A stretch of 64,000 bases of DNA, from the NCBI GenBank assembly GCA_023014335.1, contig JAECYW010000008.1:310001-374000 (forward strand), given 5' to 3'. Position 1 is the stretch's first letter, and the number at the start of each line of letters is the position of its first letter. Position numbers and translations under genes: made by a program. The notes below the pieces were generated by a model. The model was not told where the DNA came from. It saw only the letters and a program-made list of their open reading frames with translations, and searched no databases. The DNA is from Galerina marginata. Lineage: Eukaryota; Basidiomycota; Agaricomycetes; Agaricales; Galerinaceae. Below, piece after piece: positions 9,994 through 19,846 of the stretch.

Positions 9994-12212
9994 GGCAGCA
10001 CCGACCTCCAGCAAGTGCTATATAATTAACGGTGGGGCAATCCATAACCGTTCACCAGACCTTCCGTAATGCAGATATGACGCTATACTCGAGTAACAGA
10101 CACATTCGCATCAAACGGTTTAAGAACGGCCTTTTACAGTCCTGGGTAGATATTAGACGGAGATATCAAGCAGTAATTCCTACCACACGGTTGGAAACGG
10201 GTTGTTGCTGTTCGTGGTCCTCAAGTTCCTGGATGTGAACCCGTCATGGCCTGGAGACTGGAGTAGCCAAATTCGGATCAGTGGCAGTAACTCCCGGAAA
10301 CTAGTAAATGGGTCTCTTGCTGCATAGAATCCAGTAATGAGTTGCAGAGAATATTTCTCCTCTAGTTATTGCGAGTGAAGCAAGAAAACTGTTCTTTGAG
10401 AATAGGAATTAACTCGAAGCCAAGCTTTACGCAGTAAAAATTGTCCTATTCTCATCTTGTCTTACGTGCGATTTCTCAAATATCATGCACCCGCTTTGGC
10501 AGGTATGTAATTTATGACACTCGCCTGTACACCTCACGTACCGCCTTGGCCATTCACCTCATACCAATTCCCAGGGTTTCCGGAGCTTCTGTACCTGAAA
10601 AGGTCGATAGAGATCCAATGGAGAACGGCTCATAGCGCCCATCCGTCATACATCAATAAGAAATCAATTATGGTCGTATGTGCGTGGGGCTAGATAGTAG
10701 AGGCGATGTTGAAGCCAATCACATCGCCCGTTTATCCAACACGAGTAAAAGGCCCGAGGCTGGATCGATCCGGTCATGCCCGCCACCTTGCCGATCCCAC
10801 GTTGGGGCTATCTGTCCTAGATCCGCTTGAATATAGGCTGTTTTTCTGTATAATTTAATCCTTGCACCAGGTGCTTCGAACTTCAATGTTCAATCCCCTT
10901 CACGTCAGGTCCAGCTCATCGGAGCGAATGCGGAGCCTGGTTTGGAAATTGGGGTGAACTCAAGATAAGTCACACCGTTAGACTTTTTTCTTCTTCACCC
11001 AAAGATCTCGTTCAGCCTCGTGGCTAACCGTCAATTCGCCTCCCAAAGCTCATGCCGGGTTAGCATACTCTGTTACCTCGGGTAACGTCTTATCGTCTCA
11101 CGGCACCCTCTTTCACAGAACTGCCAACTTGCTTGCTTCGATTCGACCGATCTTCCGACATTTCTTTCCTTTGAACTTTGTTTCCGTCCCAAACAGTAAC
11201 CTTTCGTTTATGCGGCATCGCATTTCCTGCCAGCTCATGATTTCGGAATCGAAAGATCGATGGTCCATTTTTGACGTTGATGTAACCGAAGGTTACCGAC
11301 AAGCGGCTGGGGGAAGCATCTGAGCTGAGCATTTTCCTTCCTTGAGAGTTGAGATTCTAAATATCAGGATTTGGTCAATTTAGACTGCCTTCGTCAATTT
11401 TGTTACGCTTCCGCACTTCCATCTGTCGAATCAGTGTCGATCTGTCTCACTGACTGACTGCCGTCATTGTAATTGATTTCTCTTAGCCTTGCAGTACAAA
11501 TTCCGAGACAAGCCTTTTCGGATGCTCGCATCCGTTGCTTATACGGCGACGGCAAAATAAATTTGGTCCTAGAACGCGTAGGGCTGTACTTGGATGTGCA
11601 CTGACTAAAATATGAAGGCGTATGTCTCCTTTTCCATCACACCTTAGGGCCTATTATTAGACTTTCGTCTCGTTTTGGAGGAAAAGTTAGGCGACACGGG
11701 TGGCTGAAAGATCTTTATGATTAATTTATGATCTTCAAGTTTACAACTTTATTTTCTGTATGGCTGCACCTGACGGTCGACTGTGCCTCGTTGTTCCTCC
11801 TGGTAAATTGATGACACAGTTTTAATACACCTCGTTTCATTGTACTGCTTCTATCTCGGCGCGATCAGGGTATGTTTTCCATTTTCTGCACTCTCCCAAC
11901 ACGAACGTCAAAGCATGAGGTTAGTGGAATTCACGCGAGAGAGAAAAGTCTGGGGTTCAAGTCTAGCATATACTGCACCCGTGCTCGGAGCTCACCATGA
12001 TATTTTTCGAAACACTGGACGCCTTTCGTTAAGTCATCTGTTTCTCCCACCTTCAAGCTTTGAGACCGGTACCACGGTGCTGTGTTTTCGTCCCTCCCAC
12101 CCCATCTGAATCGAACCCAGGACTGGTCCTCTATTTACATTCTATCACAATGAAATCACCGCCCTCTCTTCATTGACAGGCTAGACGCTTTAAGGTAAGT
12201 ACACCTCAACAT
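9994..12212. other. No supported gene between the TM gene and the DNA transposon
   Basis: Only short ORFs (under 90 codons) in conflicting frames and no recognisable domain, RNA gene or repeat. A stretch near 12105-12125 resembles a T-arm on the minus strand but has no matching stem. Promoter elements of the minus-strand gene ending at 9993 probably lie in the first few hundred bases, without a motif I can defend. Confidence 0.5.
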
Positions 12213-12237
12213 TTACTGTACTATTTCGATCAATTCG
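12213..12237 (+). repeat. Left terminal inverted repeat (25 bp)
   Basis: Perfect inverted match to 19822-19846. Inward of it the two ends share only patches, such as GGCCGAAAT and GTCACAGGC. Confidence 0.85.
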
Positions 12238-12369
12238 GCCGTCACGCGTCACAAGGCCAGTGGTTTTGGCCGAAATCGGTCGCTGGTCGCGCGTCACAGG
12301 CATTCTGGCCGGCTTGGAAATCCAAAAAGTTGAGGGCATCCCATCCACTGGAACGAAAAGTGCCGGACT

Positions 12370-12403
12370 GTCCGCCGAACTGTCCGCGGACAGTTCGGCG
12401 GAC
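12370..12403. repeat. 34-bp perfect palindrome in the left subterminal region
   Basis: Each half is GTCCGCCGAACTGTCCG, giving an uninterrupted 34-bp inverted repeat. The 12-mer GTCCGCCGAACT recurs twice in tandem near the right end (19626-19649). Placement 130-220 bp inside both termini suggests transposase binding sites. Confidence 0.75.
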
Positions 12404-12679
12404 GGTTGGCTATTTTAGGTAGTAGTCCGTGACAAAGGCCTCCTGTCACCCTAACCACATGCCCCGCCGCCGTGCGTGCTGAGCAGACCAACTGAGGTTA
12501 GGAGCATCTGACTTCCCCGCCATGCGCACCACTATGCGGAAACCTGAAACAATTGTCGAAGACAACACTTGTATCACAAACAGGAACATCAGACAACCGA
12601 CTCATGGTACGGGCGATGCTATATAGTTTAGTCGGTATGTAGTACTGTTGAAATTCATTGTCCTTCCACCGAGCTACCT

Positions 12680-14949
12680 ATGTCTGCTAAAGTCAGTTTG
12701 ACTGCTCTCATTGCTGTGCTTACCAGCCACCCAGAGGTTGAACAGTATCTTGATCTTGACGGGTGTTTCAAATTCATAGAGTTGATACAACTCCTGAAGC
12801 CGACCCTCTCACTTCACCAACCTCCAGGAACGGCAGAACATCTACCACTTGAGAAACTACCAGCAAGCGTTCTTGACTTTTTTAAGAAAAGTCTTTCGCT
12901 GAAGCATGACCATGCAAAAATCATATGGCAGGCCATCGCTCCTATTGCCTGGAATCTTGGCACACCAGAGGATGTTCAGGCTTTCGGTCGACGGTACCTT
13001 CAATTTTTCTTAGACAATGGAAGGGCTTTGGGACTTGGTGAGTAGGTAGTGACTTGCTCTCTACATCATGCCTGATTTCTCATTCTGATAGCCTTCTATC
13101 ATTTTATGCCCCCTGTCCGGCACTGTCTCGACCCCCAATGCAACTCCAAAAGCCGAACAGCAAATGAGGCTGGGGTTCCATACGCTCGGGAACTGGCAGA
13201 GAGACTCACTGTGCCTGTTACTGCTTTTACACAGGACTTTGGACCTATCCCAGCATTATCCACATCATTATACTGTCGCGGTAAGACTTTATTGCTTCTA
13301 GATCGAACCTATATTGATGCAAGATTACAGAATGTAATACCCGTTATTATGCTGACTACTGGGTTAACAAGAAGGAATCAACGTGAACATATTACCAGAC
13401 CCCTTCTACCTCCCAGTTTCTCCACACAGCTCAGCATGTCTTCATCGAAAAACGGACACTTGAGCTGTTTACCACAATGATGCTTACATCGTGGTAAGCC
13501 TGAAATTTGACGATCAAATATTGCTTGCTTATCTTCTTGTCAGGACCTCGGCTGGAAACTGTGCCCGAATTTACAACAAAGGGCTGGTACTCAAATCGCT
13601 TTCGCCCTCACTCCCAGTCTCTTTCCTGGAATCAGAACATGTTACTTTGGATGTAGAGGATGTCTGGGATGGGCTTCTTCTCTACTGGGTTCTTGGGGAC
13701 AGCCATGAGCGTGAGGAAATTTTGGTACTGGTTCACGATGCACCATCACAGGCAGAGCGCCTTCAGCCTGCACTACAAGCTCGTAACCTTCGCATGGCCG
13801 GTCCTGGGCAGGAAGCTTGGAATCATGCATGCGATGTCTGCTGCTGGGTTCAGACATTACCAGACGGTCAGAAAAGTAGGCCTATCTGCTTGTATCAAAG
13901 ATACTTATTCACATCTCCTGACAGTTTACATCCGCTCAACAGTGACTGATGGAGTCGGCATTGGATGTCCAACATGTTGTATCCATGACTGTGATATCCC
14001 ATTAGAATCAGTTCATGATCGGTTTTGTCCAACTCACGCCGATCAGGACCTTCTCTGTGTGGTCACCACTTGTGACGACTATGCGGACGAAGGTCATCGG
14101 ACATGTTCTTTGAAGGAGCATCGCGACCTCGAGAACTACAACTCTGACAAGAACAAGGCCATGTTCCAGTTGAAGGAACGTCTTGCTCGACTTCGTACAT
14201 CCCAGCCTCGTGAATCCATTCCTGAAGCAGGTGACAATATTGGCCAGGACGAGGAGGTCCTAGTAGATATTGATGGTGTTTGTGATGGAAAGCCAGAGGA
14301 GGGCAATCAGACGGTTCGTGCACGATTTGGTCGGAAGCGGACACATAACGAAGAACTTTGTGTCACATCCTGTGGTGTTATTATTGGAAGAGCAACATTT
14401 TACGGTTCAGAAGCACCAAGCGGCGTTGTTGTGAGTCAACTACCACTGAATGCCTGTTACTTATTCTTACAAATATTTGTTCAGTCGTTCTGGAAGAAGT
14501 TATTTCCAACTCAAAGTTCACTCCCCTCTGTTTTATGGCATGATAACAACTGCCGTGTCGTCGCTATGCTCAACAACCCAAGCCGCCCTGATACCTACTT
14601 CAAACACTGTGCACTTCCCGTCGATGTCTTTCACTTCAAATGTAAACACAAGAAAACTGATGAAAAGTGCAACGAGCTCTGCAATCCAGCTAACTGGCCC
14701 GAGCTTGTTACTCCCGAGGGTACCTGGCGATTCAACTCCTCAGCAGCTGAACAAGCCAATGCATGGATTGGGGGATATCAGGCTATTGTGCGCGAAATGC
14801 AGGCTGACCGGTATGAATTTTTCCTTGACGAGATGATTAAACGACGGAACTGCAACATCATTGAGGATCTCACGAAGAAACAGAAGAATGTTTGTCCCAT
14901 ACCTAGGGAAATACTCCTTCAGCCAGGAGCGCCAGAGATGATCGAGTAG
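12680..14949 (+). CDS. CxC5/CxC6-type KDZ transposase-like protein, one nonsense codon
   Basis: Likely transposase of the surrounding element. Six exons join in phase: 12680-13037, 13092-13280, 13331-13493, 13544-13875, 13925-14430, 14485-14949, for 670 residues. A first cysteine cluster reads RHCLDPQC ... LYCRECNTRYY. The second is dense: GCPTCCIHDC, RFCPTH, CVVTTC, TCSLKEH. The C-terminal half has the pattern of RNase H-fold transposases: GRATFYGSEAPSG, then LWHDNNC (candidate catalytic Asp), DVFHFKCKHK, and SSAAEQANAW...IVREM (candidate Glu). These clusters match what is known as CxC5 and CxC6, found with KDZ transposases in fungi. An in-frame TGA at 13384-13386 (ACG TGA ACA TAT TAC) sits where the motif predicts Arg, consistent with CGA to TGA. 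The copy is therefore probably inactive, although the rest is intact. Confidence 0.7.
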
Positions 14950-15102
14950 TGGTTCTGAACATGCAAATGATTATATTTATTTTCCCGCTTACTTTCACTC
15001 TTTTGACTTGTTTCTCAAGAAACACATTGCCTTTCATCTCCTGAAATTCAATAAACAAAAGATATAGGCTTCTTTCTATGCCAACTAATAGGTATGAAAG
15101 AC

Positions 15103-15960
15103 ACTCTCGAGCTGATTCTTCAAGAACGAGCAAAACGATGCTTTTCGTCGAGTCGAATAATCAAAGGTGTCTTCCTAAGCTTTCATTTAAGCTATTACTC
15201 GCAAAGAATGACTGGAAAACGACGCACCTATGCCGACTTCCCAGACCTCTTCCAGCTTAACTGATATGGAGGGTGCATGTTCTTGAGCTGATCCCTCAAG
15301 GACGAGCAAAGCGACGCTTCTCGTCGAGTCGCACAATCGAAGGTGTCTTCCTAAGCTTTCATTTAAGCTATTACTCGCAAAGAATGACTGGAAAACGACG
15401 CACCTATGCCGACTTCCCAGACCTCTTCCAGCTTAACTGATATGGAGGGTGCATGTTCTTGAGCTGATTCCTCAAGAACGAGCAAATTGACGCCTCTCAA
15501 CAAGTCAAATAATTGAAGGTGTTGTCCTAAGCTTTCGTCTGAGCTATTACTCGCCAAAAATGAACCAGAAATGACGTACTACTGCCCAGACCTTTAACAA
15601 ATATGGAGGGTCAATGTTCTTGAGCTGATTCTTCGAGAACAAGCAAAGGAACAAGCAAAGCAACGCCTTTCGACGAGTCAAATAATTGAAGGTGTCGTTC
15701 TAAGCTTTTGTTTGAGCTATTACTCGCAAAAAATGATCCAGAAATGACATACTACTGGCCAGAACTTTTCCAGCTTAACAGATATGGAGGGCCAATGTTC
15801 TTGAGCTGATTCCTCAAGAACTAGCAAAGCGATGCCTTTCGACGAGTCGAATAATTGAAGGTGTTGTCCTAAGCTTTCGTTCAAGCTATTACTCGCAAAA
15901 AAAGGCCCAGATACGACGTACTACTGCCCATATCCCTTCAGACCATTCCTGGATTCAGAG
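15103..15960. repeat. Five-copy tandem repeat (about 165-180 bp units) inside the transposon
   Basis: Units begin near 15103, 15280, 15456, 15617 and 15798. Each opens with TTCTTGAGCTGATTCCTCAA or a variant (an imperfect hairpin TTCTTGAG/CTCAAGAA) and continues through CAAAGCGACGC, GGTGTCTTCCTAAGC, GCTATTACTCGC and TATGGAGGG. Copies 1-3 are very similar and 4-5 more diverged. The repeat lies between the two convergent genes, just after the transposase stop. No coding potential is conserved. Confidence 0.8.
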
Positions 15961-16300
15961 TCTTAACTATGGCTTAAAGATAAAAAGAGGAGAGAAGAGC
16001 AGATCTGATGCAACCGGGACTTCCTTTGCAGAGGAGCACTGGACTAATTCCATCCAAGCGAGTGCGCTGATGAAAGCGTGAGTGTGAGGGAGAGAGAGTG
16101 AAAATGCCCGTCATCGCGTGATTACTTCCCATCGATTGCAACGAGGAAGAAAATAAATACCACATTCAACGTAACCGTTAACCTCTGCTTAACCCCTCAA
16201 GATAAAATTGAAAAGTTGATATATCATTAATTGTAACCTAGAGTATCTCTTGCAAATGCGCAAATTAGCATGTTAATCGCTGACCAAAGTACAGCTGTAG

Positions 16301-19236
16301 TTAATCTTCGGAGTCGTCTGAATCCATTGTCAAGTCTATCATGTCTACTGCCTTACCCTTTCCTTTCCAAACTAACTTGGTAGCCGACTGCTCTTGCTTC
16401 ACGGCAGGTGGAGAGTCTGTCAAGTCAATGACCTCATGAGACCCTCCGAAAATGAACTCGTTAGGTTCATGCTTCACAGGCTGTAAGGTAATACTCAGCG
16501 CTCTGGCAACTAATAAAATCTAGAAGAACATACGGTTTTTGGATCCATAGGATTAGTCGCGCAAAGGACACCAAGTGCATGATCTTGGGAAATGTGTTTG
16601 TCTTCTTGTATCAGGAGTAAGAGAGTTTCGGGAACCAGAAACTCTGTGACGACTGTATCCCAAGTTAGCGGGTGATAGAGATAGATCAAATTCTTGAAGG
16701 ATGGTTCAGGAAATAGCTTTTGAAGCCTTGAGGTAATGATTGCCTGCCCCTCTGTACCATAGCTATAAACCGATTAAATAAAGACAAAAATTGAGCAAGA
16801 CAAGGACTCACTACTTGGCATTCCACTGCCGAAATTCACCTAGATCCTTGTGAAGAGTTGACCCCCCCGTAAAATCGCCCCTCAATGACAGAAAAAAACC
16901 ACTTTCCTCAGGCTCCCTCGCTATTTCATCGAGGATATCATAGAGGTCTGCTACACGATCTCCGAGTCCTTGAATATTCATATTGATAGACGATGGCCCG
17001 GGCGAGGCTGGCACGAATGGTTGTAAGAACGGATCGATGCTGCTGTCTGTGACTGATGAAAGGTTGTTGGCAGGTGGAGTATTAAATGTGCGGCGAATAT
17101 TCTCGTCATCAGAATTGCTGGACAAGCTGCCACGGCTGGACCTTGAATGGCTTCGGCGATACTTCATGGTTTGTTTCTTGAGTTTCTTTCGGGCCCTTGG
17201 GGATGGCGAGTCTGAGTCTGATTTATCAGAATCTGAGTCATCGTCATCACTGCTGGAAGTCGAAGGGCTCCTGTGCCGTTTTTTCGAGGACCGTGTGTTT
17301 TTTGTGGAGCGAGAACGTTCGGTGTCTGAAAGGGAGGGAGAAGGAATTCGGCTAGGGTGATCGATTGCGTCTAAAAAGTGATTGTAAGTTGCTTGCTGGG
17401 ACTTCCCGAGGTCAACAAAAATTTCGCGGATAGCAATGTCCTGCTCAAACCAAAGCTTCTTGTGGTCGTAGTAAGTAGTCTTGACCCATTTCGTATTTGG
17501 GAAAGCGGCATGGAATGCATTTTTGACAGTAATCTTCCGGCCTTTGGTGCGCTTTCCCTTGGATTTCTTGGATTTATGTTTGCGATGTTGGTCCCGAGAA
17601 ACAGACCCAGCACGGGTATCGCGCATCTGACATAGCCCGTTATGGATTTCATACACATAAAAATCAAATGGCCAGTGCTTCAACTTGGTGTTGGGGGTTT
17701 GATTGGGCTGAGATGAAGGTGCAGACTCGGATGACTTAGGATCGTGACATCCTTGTGTTTTCTGTGGTGCTATCAATTGTGCGGCAGTAGATTCGGCAAA
17801 TATCCCGACTGGGAGAGCTCCTGGTAGTACAGTCAATGAGGAAGGCATCGACTGAGGGTTGGCTGAACGCGGAATTGTGGCCGTGGAAATGGTGCCTGTG
17901 TTCTGTGTGGCAGTTGTACCATCGTTGCGGAGAGCCTTCTTAATCGGTGATACAAATTCAAGTTGAAACTTCTTTTTCCCTTGCTTTTCGTCCCTCTTCA
18001 ACTCTTCTTCGATTCCAGGGCAGTCATCAAGGCCTTTAAGAAGACTGGGTCGAATTTTGAGAAGTACACGTTGACCCCTTTCAACATGGATAACACCGTG
18101 TATATCGACGGTAATCCACTCAGAGCCAGTCCAGATGTCGACTCGAGTGTTTTCGCCAAGTCCAAGATCCTTGACAAGCTCTTGGCAGGAGGATAGGCGA
18201 AAGTGAGGAAAGTTTTTGACATACTGATCCAGCCGCAACGGTGGTTGACTATTCTACGAACAAGAAGTGTTAGATTGACTGATTAATCCTCGGATAGGCA
18301 AAAACATACCAGATAATAGATGATGAGCATGACGGTTCTTTTTCTGCGTTCTTCAATTTCCTGTTGTTCGATTTTGAGGTTCCTCACTGCCTGAGTTGTC
18401 GAAACAGTTGATTCATGCCTTTTAGACCAGGTGCCGCCCATTGGTCGTGCGAGTCCAGGTTTGGGCTGAGTGGTACGTGGTGGAGTTGCAGAATCGGCTG
18501 GAAGATTGTGGATTACAGGTTGAGCTAGAGCGACCAAAGGTTGTGTCAAAGCCTGAGCTAGAGGCTCGGGCTGAGGTTGCGGCTGATTAGGACCAGTGTC
18601 GGCCTGTGGGATGCAAGCTGGAGATTTAACACGTTGAACACAAACTGCTGGTTGTGAATGAGCATGACATTGTTTTCGTGCTTCAGAGTTTCGAGCTGCG
18701 AACAGAGCCGCCTGTTTACAGCATCTCTTGCATTTATTTTCAACGCATGTTTTGCTCCCCTGGGTATGAGTTCCAGATAACGTTCGGCAGTTGGCATTTG
18801 CGCAGTGGATCTTGCTCCCCTGAGTTGCGACAGGCTGTGTTGCAGCTGGCTGAGGAGCAGGAACGGTTGGCTGAGAAGTAGGAGCTCCCGCAAGTGTATC
18901 TGGTGGACGGAGATCAGCCGGATATCCAGATTCGTGTCCTGGATATCTGAGGCGGTTTAAAAGGCGCTGGGCATCGCCATAGTTGTAGGCTGGGGTGTGG
19001 AATACCGTCCAGTAGCAAGAGGAGCACTGAAAAAGAATGGTCAGCCTCAAAAAATAGTCAGAAGTATAAGGAAGTACCGTTTGACAAATCGCGCCCCTCA
19101 TCTCTGGCCTGGAGCCCTTCCCTTCATAGATACGGATTGGATTCATGGGAGCACCACAAGCGCGGCCGCTCTTACCACAACAGGTAGCCGCAGGGTGAAT
19201 AACAGGATCAGTGGCAGCAGGCGCCGGAGGGTTCAT
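16301..19236 (-). CDS. 908-aa cysteine-cluster protein with C-terminal SUMO-interacting motifs
   Basis: Second gene of the transposon. Five exons join in phase: 19236-19078, 19026-18310, 18253-16812, 16762-16534, 16480-16301. Intron 1 is 51 nt with no stop; removing it brings GAICQTCSSCYW together, completing an N-terminal zinc-cluster-like module (TCCGKSGRACG ... CQTCSSC). A second cluster near residue 140 reads CANANCRTLSG ... CVENKCKRCC. A Pro/Gln linker, a Lys-rich stretch, a conserved-looking block (WPFDFYVYEI) and a Ser/Asp/Arg-rich region follow. The C-terminus holds two SIM-type motifs, EVIDLTDSP and DMIDLTMDSDDSED. I do not know a named family; cysteine-cluster proteins accompany KDZ elements in Agaricomycetes. 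A role in directing the transposase to SUMO-marked chromatin is inference. No internal stop was found. Confidence 0.7.
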
Positions 19237-19625
19237 CACGAATTTTTGGAATTTCTCATTACATTACAGGAAACTATATAGAGAAGAATAGGCATACGCT
19301 TTGATGACTAGGCGAGGAGGAAAGGCGCAATGAAAAATGCAGGAGCAGTGGCCTATATCATATATGGCAAGTAGAAGCGGTCTTGTAGACGCTTTGATAA
19401 TGCCGCTTTCTTTTGGCCTCACCAAGCTCATTTGAGGTTTGAGGGTTGCTTGAGGGTGTTGAAACAAGAGCATCGAAATAAGCCACGCGATGACAAGAGG
19501 GGAGGGGGTAGGAATAGGCAATGGGCATCAAATTTCAATGGATTATGGCGGTGATGAGGAGCGAGCCTATGGCCAGAGGCGTCGGGCTGGTCACAGACGG
19601 TCACACAAGGTTCCCAGCCCAAAAT

Positions 19626-19731
19626 GTCCGCCGAACTGTCCGCCGAACTGTGCGGCACTCTTGATTCTCGTGGATGTGATTTCCTGAAAAAGTTGCTCCG
19701 GAGCGGCGCGCGGGGCGCGAGCGCCCCGCGC
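19626..19731. repeat. Right subterminal repeats and GC hairpin
   Basis: Two tandem copies of GTCCGCCGAACT occupy 19626-19637 and 19638-19649. Further out, 19708-19718 and 19721-19731 form an 11-bp GC-only inverted repeat (GCGCGGGGCGC) with a 2-base spacer. These pair with the 34-bp palindrome at the left end as shared subterminal features of the transposon. Confidence 0.7.
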
Positions 19732-19821
19732 AGTGGCCGAAATTCGGGGTCCGTCACAGGCTCAATAACGCCTGGCCGGTGCAAAAATTTCGTCCAGTTG
19801 GTCACTGGTCACACCCCTGGA

Positions 19822-19846
19822 CGAATTGATCGAAATAGTACAGTAA
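19822..19846 (-). repeat. Right terminal inverted repeat (25 bp)
   Basis: Perfect inverted match to 12213-12237. It marks the right edge of the element. Confidence 0.85.

Larger units (their letters stand above)
12213..19846. mobile_element. 7.6-kb DNA transposon, KDZ/CxC type
   Basis: Both ends carry the same 25 bp in opposite orientation (TTACTGTACTATTTCGATCA... at 12213-12237, its complement at 19822-19846). Inside are a transposase-like gene with CxC cysteine clusters (plus strand, 12680-14949) and a convergent cysteine-cluster protein gene (minus strand, 16301-19236). Subterminal GC-rich repeats of GTCCGCCGAACT occur near each end. The flanks outside the repeats are TCAACAT (left) and TCAATTT (right), matching at 5 of 7 bases, so a 7-bp target duplication is possible but not clean. 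The Kyakuja-Dileera-Zisupton assignment rests on the cysteine-cluster pattern and overall gene layout recalled from fungal genomes, not on a search. Confidence 0.75.

Noticed and set aside
12105..12125. T-arm-like word (GTTCGATTC on the minus strand)
   Set aside because: The flanking bases do not form the T-stem and no anticodon arm is present, so no tRNA.
12195..12212. GTAAGT before and TTTACAG after the DNA transposon, as if it sits in a host intron
   Set aside because: Removing the element would leave an intron of only about 29 nt and no supported flanking exons.
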